Of a stretch of DNA of 64,000 bases, positions 46,378 through 57,430 are shown one piece after another (positions within the stretch are counted from its first letter, which is position 1; each line of letters starts with the position of its first letter). The notes beneath the pieces were generated by a model. It worked only from the letters and a program-made list of their open reading frames with translations, did not search any database and was not told the DNA's origin. Origin of the DNA: Nostoc sp. FACHB-280. GTDB lineage: Bacteria > Cyanobacteriota > Cyanobacteriia > Cyanobacteriales > Nostocaceae. The position numbers were made by a program, and so were the translations under genes. The stretch lies in NCBI RefSeq assembly GCF_014697615.1, contig NZ_JACJSD010000009.1, positions 124,001 through 188,000 of the forward strand. Reading direction: 5' to 3'.

Positions 46378-46403
46378 ATGCTAATTTCTGATATCTGAAA
46401 AAT

Positions 46404-46437
46404 GGGGATAGGCTTAGGCTTATCCCCGTATTTTTTT
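46404..46437 (+). terminator. Rho-independent terminator of the HtrA gene
   Basis: GGGGATA pairs with TATCCCC around a partly paired GGCTTAGGCT loop, followed by seven T. It lies 27 bp after the stop codon. Confidence 0.85.
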
Positions 46438-46783
46438 GAGTGATGGCGATTTGGATATAGGAACGGAAGAGACAAGGGAGAAAGATGTTTGTAAATCATT
46501 TTTTATCTTTTACTGTTCACTCATCTCTACAGGAAAACTTTCTTAACTGAATCCGTATTTGTTTATGACTTTAGTCACCTTATAATCACGACTTTTTTCA
46601 CATCCGAATTTCTGCGGAGTTTTCTAAACTAAATATGAAAGTTAATCAGCAATCTTATTGAGATTTGAAAAATAGTTTATACCTAAATTAACAGTATAAA
46701 TACTTTGATTATGGGTGTAATTTACAAATTTTTCAATAAGGCTGTAGATAACTCAACCAAAAGAAACTTCAGGAGATATCAAG
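46438..46783. other. 346-bp spacer upstream of a small secreted protein gene
   Basis: AT-rich, no gene or terminator seen. Presumably contains the promoter of the 46784 gene. Confidence 0.35.
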
Positions 46784-47017
46784 ATGATGATAAAACGTAT
46801 TCTTGCTGGAGCTTTAGTAGCGTTACCACTTTCAATATTTGCTGTGCAAACCCAAGCATCAGCAGCACCAGTGATTATCAGACGTGATAACCACAGAACT
46901 GTTGTTGTACGTAAACCTGTTGTCCGCAAAGTTGTTCGTCAGAGATGGATTCCAGCACACTGGGAAAGAACACCACGCGGTCGGCGTTGGGTTCCTGGTC
47001 ACTACGAAAGATATTAA
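46784..47017 (+). CDS. Small secreted basic protein with W-x-P-x-H-W/Y repeats
   Basis: 77 residues; AGGAG lies eight bases before the ATG. A signal peptide (ILAGALVALPLSIFAVQTQASA) is followed by a mature part of about 50 residues, very rich in Arg and Val, ending in two copies of a W(I/V)P-x-H-(W/Y)-E/R motif: RWIPAHWERTPRGRRWVPGHYERY. This motif is seen in small exported bacterial proteins of unknown role. I infer a periplasmic protein; no partner is visible. Confidence 0.78.
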   Translation: MMIKRILAGALVALPLSIFAVQTQASAAPVIIRRDNHRTVVVRKPVVRKVVRQRWIPAHWERTPRGRRWVPGHYERY

Positions 47018-47503
47018 TTGATGTGTGATTCATCTGTAATAAAGTTGCATAATAGCAGATAGAAACTGGGTGCAAATACCGTAATTAGATAGAACAATAA
47101 GCAATTGCTGAAATAGTTGGTTTTTAAAGATTTAGACTAACAAATCCTTGAGATATGTTGGTCTAATTTCTTGCGTAGAAGTAGATAGTTAGAAATAAAA
47201 CAGTTAATCCAAAAAATAAATTATCTAATTTATTGACCAAAGAAAAGTATTATCCCCCATGTCTTCCTTGTCTTCCTTGTCTCCCTTGTCCCTAAATAAT
47301 GGGATGTTTTTGAGTTGAAAATCACTTGCTAGTAGTGGGCAGGATGTGGTAATTAGTCTTGTGGGACTGAAAACACTTCGCTATCTGACAACCAAACACC
47401 TGACTAATTTTATGGCTCGATGGATATTACCAGTGTCAGGACTTAAAAATAGATATAGCGATCGCTTAACTGAGACTTGATACCAAAAATCCACAATCCA
47501 CTA
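47018..47503. other. 486-bp spacer with TTGTCTCCC-family repeat
   Basis: No gene seen. At 47260-47292 it carries GTCTTCCTT / GTCTCCCTT 9-mers of the family found at 32958, 39416 and 42255. A HIP1 octamer (GCGATCGC) overlaps 47459-47464. Confidence 0.55.
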
Positions 47504-48685
47504 ATGCTATACAGAAGATTTGGACGCACAGAATTACAGATGCCGGTGTTTTCTTGCGGCGGCATGAGATATCAGTTCAAATGGCAAGATGTTGCTTGGC
47601 CAGATATTCCTTCAGATAACCAGAAAAATCTCGAAGCCACAATTCACAGAGCAATCGAACTCGGTATTAATCATATTGAAACTGCTCGTGGTTATGGTAG
47701 CTCCGAAATGCAATTGGGTAAAATTCTGCCCAAGTTTCCGCGAGAACAATTAATTGTCCAAACTAAAGTTTCACCTGTAGCTGATGCCAAAGAATTTCGC
47801 AAAACATTTGAAAAATCACTCCAGTATCTTCAGTTAGATTATGTAGACTTGTTTAGTTTGCATGGAATAAATAATACTGAGTTACTAGACTATGGTATTC
47901 GTCCTGGTGGTTGTTTGGATGTTGCCAGACAATTACAAGCTGAGGGTAAAGTCAGATTTATTGGTTTTTCTACCCACGGTGCTACAGATTTAATTGTGCA
48001 GGCAATTAATACCAATCAATTTGATTATGTAAATCTGCATTGGTACTACATTAATCAATGGAATTGGCCTGCTATTTTAGCTGCTACTCGCCTGGATATG
48101 GGTGTGTTTATTATTAGTCCTTCTGATAAAGGTGGAAAGTTATATAAACCACCACAAAAATTAGTGAATCTTTGTGCGCCGTTGAGTCCGATGGTGTTTA
48201 ATGACTTGTTTTGTCTGAGTCATTCGCAGGTGCATACCTTGAGTTTAGGTGCAGCCAAACCCCAAGATTTCGATGAACACTTAAAGACATTAGCGTTATT
48301 AGATGAATCTTGCGAAATTTTACCGCCAATTTTAGCGAGACTAGAAGAAGAAGCAATCGCTACTCTCGGCGAAGATTGGGTAAAAACTTGGCATCTCAAC
48401 TTACCCACTTGGGAACACACTCCCGGCGGTATCAATATCCCAATGATTTTGTGGTTATGGAATTTAGCCCATGCTTACGATTTGATAGACTATGCCAAAA
48501 CTCGTTACAACCTCATGGGTAATGCTAGTCATTGGTTTCCAGGAAACAAAGCAGATAAACTCCACGAATTAGATTTACGCCAATGTCTTACCTTGAGTCC
48601 CCAAGCCCAGAAAATTCCCCAAATTTTGGCAAAAGCCCATGAAATGTTAGGCGGTGAAGAAGTGAAGCGATTATCTCAATCTTAG
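47504..48685 (+). CDS. Aldo/keto reductase family oxidoreductase
   Basis: 393 residues from the ATG at 47504 (MLYRRFGRTELQMPVFSCGG); a TTG nine codons earlier is unlikely. AKR marks: INHIETARGYGSSEMQLGKIL (Asp replaced, Tyr kept), IVQTKVSP (Lys), DYVDLFSLHGIN (His). The C-terminal part (about 290-390) is longer than usual and lacks the full CxxCxxC ferredoxin-like ending seen in some relatives. It probably reduces an aldehyde or ketone with NADPH; substrate unknown. Confidence 0.85.
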   Translation: MLYRRFGRTELQMPVFSCGGMRYQFKWQDVAWPDIPSDNQKNLEATIHRAIELGINHIETARGYGSSEMQLGKILPKFPREQLIVQTKVSPVADAKEFRKTFEKSLQYLQLDYVDLFSLHGINNTELLDYGIRPGGCLDVARQLQAEGKVRFIGFSTHGATDLIVQAINTNQFDYVNLHWYYINQWNWPAILAATRLDMGVFIISPSDKGGKLYKPPQKLVNLCAPLSPMVFNDLFCLSHSQVHTLSLGAAKPQDFDEHLKTLALLDESCEILPPILARLEEEAIATLGEDWVKTWHLNLPTWEHTPGGINIPMILWLWNLAHAYDLIDYAKTRYNLMGNASHWFPGNKADKLHELDLRQCLTLSPQAQKIPQILAKAHEMLGGEEVKRLSQS

Positions 48686-48792
48686 AAGTTAGAGGTTAGG
48701 GGCTGGAGACTAGAGGCTAGGAACTAATGTAACAACTTAACCTGTAACCTATAACCTGTAACCTGTAACCTGTAACCTCTAGCCACTAACCT
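48686..48792. repeat. Inverted pair of 7-bp tandem repeats
   Basis: TTAGAGG / TTAGGGG / CTAGAGG units at 48688-48722 are followed by complementary CCTGTAACCT and CCTATAACCT units at 48740-48792. It fills the gap between convergent genes, so it may form a hairpin that blocks read-through. Confidence 0.85.
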
Positions 48793-50121
48793 CTACTCAG
48801 ATTCTTTCTTCACCTCTGCTTTATCAATCATCGGGACAACTAGCACTTTATCGACTCGATTACCATCCATATCCATAACTTCGATTCGCATCCCTTCCCA
48901 TTCAAAATGATCGGCGGCGGCGGGGATGCGGCCTAAATGGGTAATGACAAAGCCTCCCAAGGTTTGATAGCTACCGCGTTCGTCAGATTCCCATTCTTCC
49001 ATCTCAAATAGTTCAAAAAATTCGTCTACGGGTAACATTCCATCTAGTAGCCAGGAACCATCTTCGCGTTGCACTGCTTGGGGTTCATCTTCTCCGGGAT
49101 CTGCGGGAACATCACCGACGATTTCGCTCATGATGTCGTTAAGGGTGACTAATCCTTGAATTACGCCGTATTCATCTACGACAATGGCCATGTGGGTGAT
49201 AGTTTGCTTAAATAACTCCAACACTTTTAAGCCACGGGTGCTTTCGGGGACAAATACAGGTTGACGCAAACCCACTGTTAAATCTAAAGCTTCATTCCGA
49301 AAACTGCGAGCGAGTAAATCGGTGACAGGGATGATCCCCAAGACATTATCAAGTCCTCCCTGACAAACTGGATACCGGGAATAACCATTTTCAGTCATTT
49401 TTTGACGGTTTTCTTCGGCGGTGTCTTCTAAGTCTAGCCAGATGATATCAGGGCGGGGTGTCATAAAAGAACTGACGGGGCGATCGCCTAAACGAAACAC
49501 CCGTTCTACCATATCTTGTTCTGCTTCTTCAAAGGTTCCCGCTTCTGTACCTTGTTCAATCAAGATTTTAATTTCTTCTTCAGTTACCTGCGGTTCTTCT
49601 GAAGGAGTGATCCCTAAAATTCGTAATACCAATTCTGTAGAAGCACTCAATAAATGCACTGCTGGGGAAGCTATAGCTGCTAAAGCCCGCATTGGTATCG
49701 CCACAAACGCTGCAATTCTCTCTGGGTTGTTTAATGCCAAACGCTTCGGCACTAATTCCCCGATGATCAAAGATAAATACGTAATAATTAAAACGACTAT
49801 CCCAAAAGATATTGGTTCGCTGTAAGGAGCTAACAAGGGGATCAGTTTTACATATACTGCCAGACGATTAGCAATTGTCGCTCCCCCAAAAGCACCAGTC
49901 AGGATACCAATCAAGGAAATTCCGACTTGAACGGTAGATAAGAAGTTATTGGGAGACTCTGCTAGTTTCAATGCTGCTCTGGCGTTAGCATCTCCTTGAT
50001 TAGCAAGCTGCTGAAGCCTGACCTTCCGCGCTGAGACAACAGCCATCTCCGACATCGAGAAGATCCCGTTGGCAATAATTAGTACCAAAATGATTAAAAT
50101 TTCAGAAGTGATAGAGGACAT
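48793..50121 (-). CDS. CNNM/CBS/CorC domain membrane protein (hemolysin C-like family)
   Basis: 442 residues. Residues 1-200 are a CNNM (DUF21) membrane domain with about three or four helices (ILIILVLIIANGIFSMSEMAVVSARKVRL). Two CBS domains (about 215-335: MTPRPDIIWLDLEDTAEENRQKM and ITHMAIVVDEYGVIQGLVTLNDIM) and a C-terminal CorC/HlyC transporter-associated domain (LLDGMLPVDEFFELF) follow. Such proteins are linked to Mg2+ or Co2+ efflux; the hemolysin label is historical. Confidence 0.9.
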   Translation of the reverse strand: MSSITSEILIILVLIIANGIFSMSEMAVVSARKVRLQQLANQGDANARAALKLAESPNNFLSTVQVGISLIGILTGAFGGATIANRLAVYVKLIPLLAPYSEPISFGIVVLIITYLSLIIGELVPKRLALNNPERIAAFVAIPMRALAAIASPAVHLLSASTELVLRILGITPSEEPQVTEEEIKILIEQGTEAGTFEEAEQDMVERVFRLGDRPVSSFMTPRPDIIWLDLEDTAEENRQKMTENGYSRYPVCQGGLDNVLGIIPVTDLLARSFRNEALDLTVGLRQPVFVPESTRGLKVLELFKQTITHMAIVVDEYGVIQGLVTLNDIMSEIVGDVPADPGEDEPQAVQREDGSWLLDGMLPVDEFFELFEMEEWESDERGSYQTLGGFVITHLGRIPAAADHFEWEGMRIEVMDMDGNRVDKVLVVPMIDKAEVKKESE

Positions 50122-50471
50122 GTTTGGATTTGCCGCAATAGGGAGCGAACTATGCTTAACCCCTAGTATCTAGTATTAAACGTTATTAAAGTTCTGAGAT
50201 GTGTGCTTTCACCAAAAAAGGCAAAAGACTCAAGAATAAAATCTAGACTCGGAGGTAGAAGGTTAAAGTACTACTAATCGCAGAATTTAACCTGGGAAAA
50301 TGTCTAAATTCTCTGACTATAGGCATATACTTCATACTTTATACTTCATATTTCATACTTCCTCATTCTTCCACAGAAGTAATAAGTGGAGTGTAAACCC
50401 ATTTAAAATAGTGAACATAAACTACCTATAGATTTTCTTATCACTGAAGACTTCCACCTCTAGTAGAACTT
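50122..50471. other. Spacer upstream of mfd with CTTCATA heptamers
   Basis: 350 bp without a gene. Five or six imperfect CTTCATA units occupy 50323-50364. It separates two divergent genes and holds their promoters. Confidence 0.6.
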
Positions 50472-53400
50472 ATGGCATTTTCTTCGATTGTGCGTGCCTT
50501 GGCGCGATCGCCACTCACCACAGAACTACTTTCTAAGCTCAATCGGCAACAAGATTTACGCTTAAATGGTATTCCCCGTCTACCCAAGGGTTTGGTAGCA
50601 TCGGCATTAGCACAAAATTCAGGAAGGAATTTATTTGTCGTCTGTGCCACCCTAGAAGAAGCCGGACGCGCCTACGCTCAATTAGAGGCGATGGGCTGGT
50701 CAACAGTACATTTCTACCCCACTTCCGAAGCATCCCCTTACGAACCGTTTGACCCCGAAACGGAAATGACCTGGGGACAAATGCAGGTTTTGGCGGATTT
50801 GGTGAAGGGTCAGTCAACAGTAAACGGTCAAAATAAAACTATAGCGGTGGTTGCTACGACGGGAGCGTTACAGCCCCATTTGCCGCCGCCAGAGGCTTTT
50901 ACACCTCTAAGCCTGACTTTGACTAAAGGGATGGAATTTGACCTGAATACTTTCAGTACCAAAATTACTACCTTGGGTTATGAGCGAGTACCTTTGGTAG
51001 AAACAGAAGGTCAATGGAGCCGTCGAGGTGATATTGTCGATGTTTTCCCCGTCTCGTCAGAATTGCCTGTGCGCTTGGAATGGTTTGGCGACGAAATTGA
51101 GCAAATCAGAGAATTTGACCCGTCAACCCAGCGTTCTGCACTTGACAAAATAGCTCAGGTTGTGCTGACACCGACTAGTTTCACTCCCATAATTTTGGAC
51201 TCACTCAAAGATAATGCTGAGTTCCAAGTGCTGAGTGCTGAGTTAAAGAATGAATCAGAACTTGCAACGGAAGAATCGGGAGTTTTAGAAGGAAGTCGCA
51301 GATTTTTGGGTCTAGCTTTTGATAAACCAGCGTCGGTTTTAGATTATCTGCCTGAAAATACTTTAATTGCCATTGACGAACCAGAACAGTGTCACGCCCA
51401 TAGCGATCGCTGGGTGGAAAATGCCGAAGAACAATGGTCGCTGGGAACTGGGGAATTAGATTTAGGTTCTCTGCAATTGCCGAAAATTCATCGGTCTTTT
51501 GATGATTGTCTGGCGGAACTGACGCAATTTCCCACTGTTTATTTATCGGAAATCGCCGAGGAAAACAACGGGATTAATTTAGCTAGTCGGTCTGTACCTG
51601 TGACACCGCATCAGTTTGGTAAGTTGGCGGAAACATTACGACAAGAACGCGATCGCAATTTTTCCATCTGGCTAATTTCTGCCCAACCTTCCCGTTCTGT
51701 CTCCTTACTCCAAGAACATGACTGTCCGGCGCAGTTTATCCCCAACCCGCGCGACTACCAAGCGATTGAAAAGCTGCAAATTAACCATACCCCTGTCGCC
51801 TTAAAATACTCTGGTTTGGCGGAACTGGAAGGGTTTATTCTGCCAACTTTCCGTTTAGTTATTGTCACCGACCGCGAATTTTATGGTCAGCATTCCCTCG
51901 CCACGCCAGGATATATCCGCAAGCGTCGTAAGGCTGCTTCTAAGCAAGTTGACCCTAATAAATTGCGTCCGGGAGATTATGTAGTTCACAGAAGCCACGG
52001 GATTGGTAAATTCGTCAAGCTGGAAAGTTTGACGATTAACGATGAAACCCGCGATTACATCGTCGTACAGTATGCTGATGGCTTGTTGCGGGTGGCGGCT
52101 GACCAAGTTGGTTCTTTATCAAGGTTCCGCGCCACAGGCGATAAAGCCCCAGAACTACACAAAATGACTGGGAAGGCTTGGGACAATACCAAGAACCGCG
52201 TCCGTAAAGCCATCAAGAAATTAGCGGTAGACTTGCTGAAATTATATGCCGCGCGATCGCAACAACAAGGTTTTGCCTTTCCTCACGATATGCCTTGGCA
52301 AGAGGAAATGGAAGATTCTTTCCCCTATCAACCTACTACTGACCAGTTAAAAGCCGTCCAAGATGTCAAACGGGACATGGAAAGCGATCGGCCAATGGAT
52401 CGGTTAGTCTGTGGTGACGTTGGTTTTGGTAAAACCGAAGTTGCAATCCGCGCTATTTTCAAAGCTGTGACTGCTGGTAAACAAGTCGCACTCTTAGCAC
52501 CAACTACCATCCTTACCCAGCAACACTACCACACTCTCAAAGAACGCTTTGCCCCTTACCCTGTGAATGTCGGCTTACTCAACCGCTTCCGTACTGCTGA
52601 AGAACGCCGCAATATTCAAAAGCGATTAGCAACGGGTGAGTTAGATATCGTTGTGGGTACACACCAACTTTTAGGTAAAGGCGTATCATTCCGCGACTTA
52701 GGTTTGTTGGTGGTGGATGAAGAACAAAGATTTGGGGTAAATCAAAAAGAGAAAATCAAATCTTTGAAAACTCAGGTTGACGTGTTGACGCTTTCCGCCA
52801 CACCCATTCCCCGTACCTTGTATATGTCCTTATCGGGGATACGCGAGATGAGTTTGATTACCACACCACCCCCAACCCGACGACCAATTCAAACTCACCT
52901 TTCACCGTTGAATCCCGAAACAGTCCGCAGTGCAATTCGCCAAGAACTAGACCGAGGCGGACAAGTGTTTTATGTTGTCCCGCGAGTTGAAGGAATTGAA
53001 GAAACAACCGCCAAATTGCGCGAGATGATACCGGGTGGTAGATTTGCGATCGCTCACGGTCAGATGGACGAAAGCGAGTTAGAATCAACCATGCTCACCT
53101 TCAGCAATGGTGAAGCAGACATCTTGGTATGTACAACAATTATTGAATCTGGATTAGATATTCCCCGCGTTAACACCATCTTAATTGAAGACGCGCACCG
53201 TTTTGGATTATCGCAACTATACCAATTGCGCGGTCGTGTGGGACGTGCAGGTATTCAAGCCCATGCTTGGTTATTTTATCCCAAGCAGCGCACACTATCT
53301 GATGCGGCACGGCAAAGGTTACGGGCAATACAAGAATTTACCCAACTCGGTTCCGGCTATCAATTGGCGATGCGCGATATGGAAATCAGGGGCGTGGGTA

Positions 53401-53978
53401 ACTTGCTAGGTGCAGAACAATCTGGTCAAATGGATGCGATCGGTTTTGATTTGTACATGGAAATGTTAGAAGAGGCGATTCGAGAAATTCGCGGTCAAGA
53501 AATACCCCAAGTTGATGATACGCAAATTGACCTTAACCTCACTGCATTCATTCCAGCCGATTATATTCCCGATATTGATCAAAAGATGAGTGCGTACCGT
53601 GCAGTAGCGGCGGCGAAATCAAAAGAAGAACTCACGCAGATTGCAGCAGAATGGAGCGATCGCTATGGTACTTTACCCGTTCCCGCCAATCAACTTTTGC
53701 GCGTCATGGAACTAAAACAAGTAGCGAAAAAATTAGGATTTAGCCGGATTAAACCAGAAAATAAACAACACGTAATTTTAGAAACACCAATGGAAGAACC
53801 TGCTTGGAATTTACTTGCAGCCAACTTACCAGAACATTTAAAAACGCGCTTTGTTTACTCTCCTGGTAAAGTCACAGTACGCGGTTTAGCTGTGATGAAA
53901 GCAGACCAACAATTGCAAAGTTTGATTGATGCAATGGGGAGAATGCAAGGTGCGATCGCAGAGGCAGTTGTTGTTTGA
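50472..53978 (+). CDS. mfd: Transcription-repair coupling factor
   Basis: 1168 residues, normal length. N-terminal UvrB-homology region ([42 protein letters not shown]), RNA-polymerase-interacting domain ([14 protein letters not shown], about 495), then RecG-like helicase motifs: Walker [13 protein letters not shown] (about 646), VVDEEQRFG (about 750), [24 protein letters not shown] and QLRGRVGR, and the C-terminal TRCF domain. It removes stalled RNA polymerase at lesions and recruits UvrABC. An inserted stretch at about 250-270 ([21 protein letters not shown]) looks like short-repeat-derived sequence in a variable loop. Confidence 0.96.
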   Translation: MAFSSIVRALARSPLTTELLSKLNRQQDLRLNGIPRLPKGLVASALAQNSGRNLFVVCATLEEAGRAYAQLEAMGWSTVHFYPTSEASPYEPFDPETEMTWGQMQVLADLVKGQSTVNGQNKTIAVVATTGALQPHLPPPEAFTPLSLTLTKGMEFDLNTFSTKITTLGYERVPLVETEGQWSRRGDIVDVFPVSSELPVRLEWFGDEIEQIREFDPSTQRSALDKIAQVVLTPTSFTPIILDSLKDNAEFQVLSAELKNESELATEESGVLEGSRRFLGLAFDKPASVLDYLPENTLIAIDEPEQCHAHSDRWVENAEEQWSLGTGELDLGSLQLPKIHRSFDDCLAELTQFPTVYLSEIAEENNGINLASRSVPVTPHQFGKLAETLRQERDRNFSIWLISAQPSRSVSLLQEHDCPAQFIPNPRDYQAIEKLQINHTPVALKYSGLAELEGFILPTFRLVIVTDREFYGQHSLATPGYIRKRRKAASKQVDPNKLRPGDYVVHRSHGIGKFVKLESLTINDETRDYIVVQYADGLLRVAADQVGSLSRFRATGDKAPELHKMTGKAWDNTKNRVRKAIKKLAVDLLKLYAARSQQQGFAFPHDMPWQEEMEDSFPYQPTTDQLKAVQDVKRDMESDRPMDRLVCGDVGFGKTEVAIRAIFKAVTAGKQVALLAPTTILTQQHYHTLKERFAPYPVNVGLLNRFRTAEERRNIQKRLATGELDIVVGTHQLLGKGVSFRDLGLLVVDEEQRFGVNQKEKIKSLKTQVDVLTLSATPIPRTLYMSLSGIREMSLITTPPPTRRPIQTHLSPLNPETVRSAIRQELDRGGQVFYVVPRVEGIEETTAKLREMIPGGRFAIAHGQMDESELESTMLTFSNGEADILVCTTIIESGLDIPRVNTILIEDAHRFGLSQLYQLRGRVGRAGIQAHAWLFYPKQRTLSDAARQRLRAIQEFTQLGSGYQLAMRDMEIRGVGNLLGAEQSGQMDAIGFDLYMEMLEEAIREIRGQEIPQVDDTQIDLNLTAFIPADYIPDIDQKMSAYRAVAAAKSKEELTQIAAEWSDRYGTLPVPANQLLRVMELKQVAKKLGFSRIKPENKQHVILETPMEEPAWNLLAANLPEHLKTRFVYSPGKVTVRGLAVMKADQQLQSLIDAMGRMQGAIAEAVVV

Positions 53979-54142
53979 TATGTTCCTGTTGTTAGTAGTG
54001 CATAGTAATCATAGAATCAGGAAGTCTGGTTCAAGACAAAAGCTATGTACTATGTACTAAATACAACTCAAGCAATTTTGTATTTTGTTCACCACTACAA
54101 TGAGCATCTCAGAAGCTAAATCATTACTATGCACTACTACCC

Positions 54143-54178
54143 ATTTCTAGATGTGATATGATAATCACACCTAGAAAT
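54143..54178. terminator. Bidirectional hairpin between convergent mfd and glmS
   Basis: ATTTCTAG-A-TGTGAT pairs with ATCACA-C-CTAGAAAT around a six-base loop, 14 bp in the stem with one mismatch, flanked by T- and A-rich sequence. Confidence 0.6.
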
Positions 54179-54225
54179 TATTTCATCTACTCTACAAATA
54201 TTACTTCAAGAAAACCACAATAAAT

Positions 54226-56094
54226 TTATTCCACAGTCACTGATTTTGCTAAATTCCGAGGCTGGTCAACATCTAAACCGCGACGGGCGGCGATGTGATA
54301 AGCCAATAGTTGCAGAGGTACAACTGTAAGAATGGGCGATAGTAATTCATCGACTGATGAAACCGGGAGCAAGTCGTTAAATATTTCTGCTGCTTCGCCA
54401 TCTTTTACAGGAGTCACACCAATTAACCGCGAATCTCTGGCTTTGGCTTCTTGGGCGTTAGAAATTACCTTTTCATACACACTACCTGGAACTGCGATCG
54501 CCACCACCGGAACTTTCGCATCTAATAATGCAATGGGGCCGTGTTTCATTTCTCCAGCCGGATAACCTTCGGCGTGAATATAGCTAATTTCTTTTAATTT
54601 CAAAGCCCCTTCTAAGGCAATGGGGAAGTTAATTCCTCTACCCAAAAAGATGAAATCTTGAGTATCAGCAAATTCGTGGGCTAAATGTTCGGTTAAACGT
54701 TCTTGGCTTGCCAATGTTTCTTCAATTTCTTGAGGAATTTGTCGCAGTCCGTTAATAATTTGCTCTATAGTTTCTTTGGGAATTGTTTGACGACGGGCAG
54801 CTAAATCTAAGGCTAAAGCATAAAACGCCATCAATTGGGCAATAAATGTTTTTGTCGCTGCTACGCCAATTTCTATCCCTGCTAAGGTACTAATAATATT
54901 AGGAACCATGTGGCCAAGGCTACTTTCTGGGCGGTTGGTAATCCCTAAAAGTCGCGCTTGATATTTCGCCTCTTGACCTTGGCGGCGTTCTTTTTCCATT
55001 GCTAAAGCTGCCAAAGTATCAGCAGTTTCACCAGATTGGGTAACACCAATAATTAAGGTATTTGGTGTTAGTGGTGATGGTGCATAGCGATATTCCGAAG
55101 CGTAGTGTACTTGGGTGGGAATTTCTGCTAATTGTTCTAATAAGTGTTTGCCAACTAAGGCTGCGTGCCAACTTGTACCACAGGCGACGATATGAATTTG
55201 TTCTAAATCTGCGTAAAGTGATTCAGATAAGCCGAGGTGAATAGGCGACACAGACGCATCACTGGAATTATGAAAATATGCTTCTAAGTTAGCTCTTACC
55301 ACTCCTGGTTGCTCGTAAATTTCTTTGAGCATGAAGTGTTTGAATCCCTGCTTTTCAACCATTGTGGGACTCAAGTTGAGCATTCGGGGTTGTTTTTTCA
55401 ACCTCTCGCCAGCAAAGTTGTAAATCTCCACGCCTAATGGTGTGAGGCGGGCAATTTCTCCATTTTCTAAGGGTAAGACGGCGCGGGTATATGCAACGAT
55501 CGCCGGGGTATCGGAAGCACAGAAAAATTCACCTTGTCCAAATCCAATTACTAATGGTGCTTGTTGGCGCACTACAATTAATTCATCAGGATAGTCAGCC
55601 GAAATAGCTGCGATCGCAAATGCACCTTCTAGTTGATTAGCAGCTTGACGCACTGCATCTAAAAAATTTAACGCCGGATTTTTTAATAATTCTGCAATCA
55701 GATGGGGAATTACTTCTGTATCAGTTTCCGAACGAAACTCATGTCCTTTTTGTTTTAAATCTTCCCGTAACTCGCGGTAATTTTCCACAATGCCATTTTG
55801 AACTACCGCAATACGTAATGCTGTATCCAAATGGGGATGAGCATTGTACTCTTCTGGTTTACCATGAGTAGCCCAGCGAGTATGACCAATGCCAATTTGA
55901 GCCGGATTTTCTAGCTGTTCGAGTTTAGAACGCAGGTTATGTAGTTTTCCTTTTGCTCTAACACAATTAACTTCCCCTTCCCAAATTGTGGCGATTCCGG
56001 CAGAATCGTAGCCTCTATACTCTAGTTTTTCCAGTCCAGACAGTAAAATTTCTGTTGCTGCTTGAGTGCCGATATACCCGACGATTCCACACAT
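54226..56094 (-). CDS. glmS: Glucosamine-6-phosphate synthase (isomerizing)
   Basis: 622 residues. The mature N-terminus is Cys2 (MCGIVGYIG), nucleophile of the glutaminase domain; GHTRWATHG and NGIVENY are also present. Two SIS domains follow (VACGTSWHAALVGK, GVTQSGETADTLAAL, FLGRGINFPIALEGALKLKEISY, HAEGYPAGEMKHGPIALLD), and the C-terminus ends RNLAKSVTVE. It makes glucosamine-6-phosphate from fructose-6-phosphate and glutamine for peptidoglycan and LPS. No glmS ribozyme-like structure is evident upstream. Confidence 0.96.
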   Translation of the reverse strand: MCGIVGYIGTQAATEILLSGLEKLEYRGYDSAGIATIWEGEVNCVRAKGKLHNLRSKLEQLENPAQIGIGHTRWATHGKPEEYNAHPHLDTALRIAVVQNGIVENYRELREDLKQKGHEFRSETDTEVIPHLIAELLKNPALNFLDAVRQAANQLEGAFAIAAISADYPDELIVVRQQAPLVIGFGQGEFFCASDTPAIVAYTRAVLPLENGEIARLTPLGVEIYNFAGERLKKQPRMLNLSPTMVEKQGFKHFMLKEIYEQPGVVRANLEAYFHNSSDASVSPIHLGLSESLYADLEQIHIVACGTSWHAALVGKHLLEQLAEIPTQVHYASEYRYAPSPLTPNTLIIGVTQSGETADTLAALAMEKERRQGQEAKYQARLLGITNRPESSLGHMVPNIISTLAGIEIGVAATKTFIAQLMAFYALALDLAARRQTIPKETIEQIINGLRQIPQEIEETLASQERLTEHLAHEFADTQDFIFLGRGINFPIALEGALKLKEISYIHAEGYPAGEMKHGPIALLDAKVPVVAIAVPGSVYEKVISNAQEAKARDSRLIGVTPVKDGEAAEIFNDLLPVSSVDELLSPILTVVPLQLLAYHIAARRGLDVDQPRNLAKSVTVE

Positions 56095-56382
56095 TGCTCA
56101 CACCATTTTGGTATTAGGATTATTAAATCCAGTATAGATGTTGTTAAAAGGGGTGTATGGGTATAGGGGTATAAGGGTATAGGAGAAGAAATTACATTAA
56201 ACTCAGCCAAAATTAAATAACTAGTCCACTCAATCTCATTACAAGTCTGTTTTATACCTAACTACGAGTGCTGCTTTGTCCTGTGCGTAGTTCTAATAAA
56301 TCTGGTGTAGCAATAAAGCCAAAGTAAATAGCGATCGCCGCAGTAATTCCATGAAGCCAGACATCATTCCCAAAAAGGTTTT

Positions 56383-56559
56383 AGAGGATGTTTGAAAAGT
56401 ATTGGGCGAATAGAATTCGCTACTACACAAGCAAAGTCCACCTACGTGGACTAACACAAAATCAAGGTTTTCAAACCCACGTAGGCGGTCACTGAGCTTG
56501 TCGAAGTGTGGGTTTCGTCTGTGTAGCCGCGATTTCCAATCGCCTTTCCAAACATCCTC
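56383..56559. mobile_element. MITE-like element with 17-bp terminal inverted repeats
   Basis: The ends are AGAGGATGTTTGAAAAG (56383-56399) and CTTTCCAAACATCCTCT (56543-56559), complementary with one mismatch. The 177-bp body has no ORF and contains GAATTCGCTACTACAC and internal inverted GTCCACCTACGTGGAC. No clear target duplication is visible. It lies in the 790-bp spacer between glmS and psaC; the left part of that spacer (56095-56382) holds only GGGTATA-type tandem repeats at 56149-56182. Confidence 0.7.
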
Positions 56560-56718
56560 TTATATCTGTTAACAAAACCGACAAATAACAAATAATGACT
56601 CCACAGAAAACGCAAAAATGATTTTGGAGGGGGCTTGGGGGACGCAACCGTCCCCCAATCGGGGGCGTGGGGGAGAATCCCCCAAATCTTGTTCATCACC
56701 TTAACTGAACCTAAGTTC
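56560..56718. repeat. GC-rich palindromic segment in the psaC downstream region
   Basis: GGGGGACG-CAAC-CGTCCCCC (56637-56656) and GGGGGAGAATCCCCC (56671-56685) are two hairpins in a short stretch, a pattern of dispersed cyanobacterial repeats. Confidence 0.6.
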
Positions 56719-56747
56719 TCAAAAAAAAAAGGAGCAACTTGCTCCTT
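56719..56747 (-). terminator. Rho-independent terminator of psaC
   Basis: On the minus strand, AAGGAGC pairs with GCTCCTT around a five-base loop, followed by ten T. It lies about 140 bp after the psaC stop. Confidence 0.8.
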
Positions 56748-56885
56748 CTGCCACTAAGGTATGTTTATGATTTTTGAAGTTTTACCCTAGTAAGGTGGGC
56801 ATAACCCACCCTACAGTGCTAAAAAAGCTTGCTATGGAGACACTTAATTGAGAGTCTGATGAGAAATTTTAGAATAAATTCCGCA

Positions 56886-57203
<318 letters not shown>

Positions 57204-57430
57204 TTATCCAGAGTAAGTAAAAGGCTACATAACTTTAAACAATGTAATAGGCACGTTTTAAAGTTAAAATTTGCGAAATTTCTCTGTTTCCTTATAAATC
57301 AGCTACAGAAGACCAGCGTGTTTCCCTCATTTGTTAACTACCTTCAAGATTTGGTGTAAAGATATGTAAACAAAAACGGTCAAGGGTAGGGATGCACAGA
57401 TAATTTCAAACATCAAACCGGATTACCATA

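Noticed and set aside
48686-48792. CRISPR-like array
   Set aside because: Units are 7 bp, contiguous and without spacers of constant length; these are tandem repeats.
54152-54169. TGTGAT-N6-ATCACA as a CRP site
   Set aside because: It forms the inner stem of a 36-bp hairpin between two convergent stop codons, so a terminator is the simpler reading.
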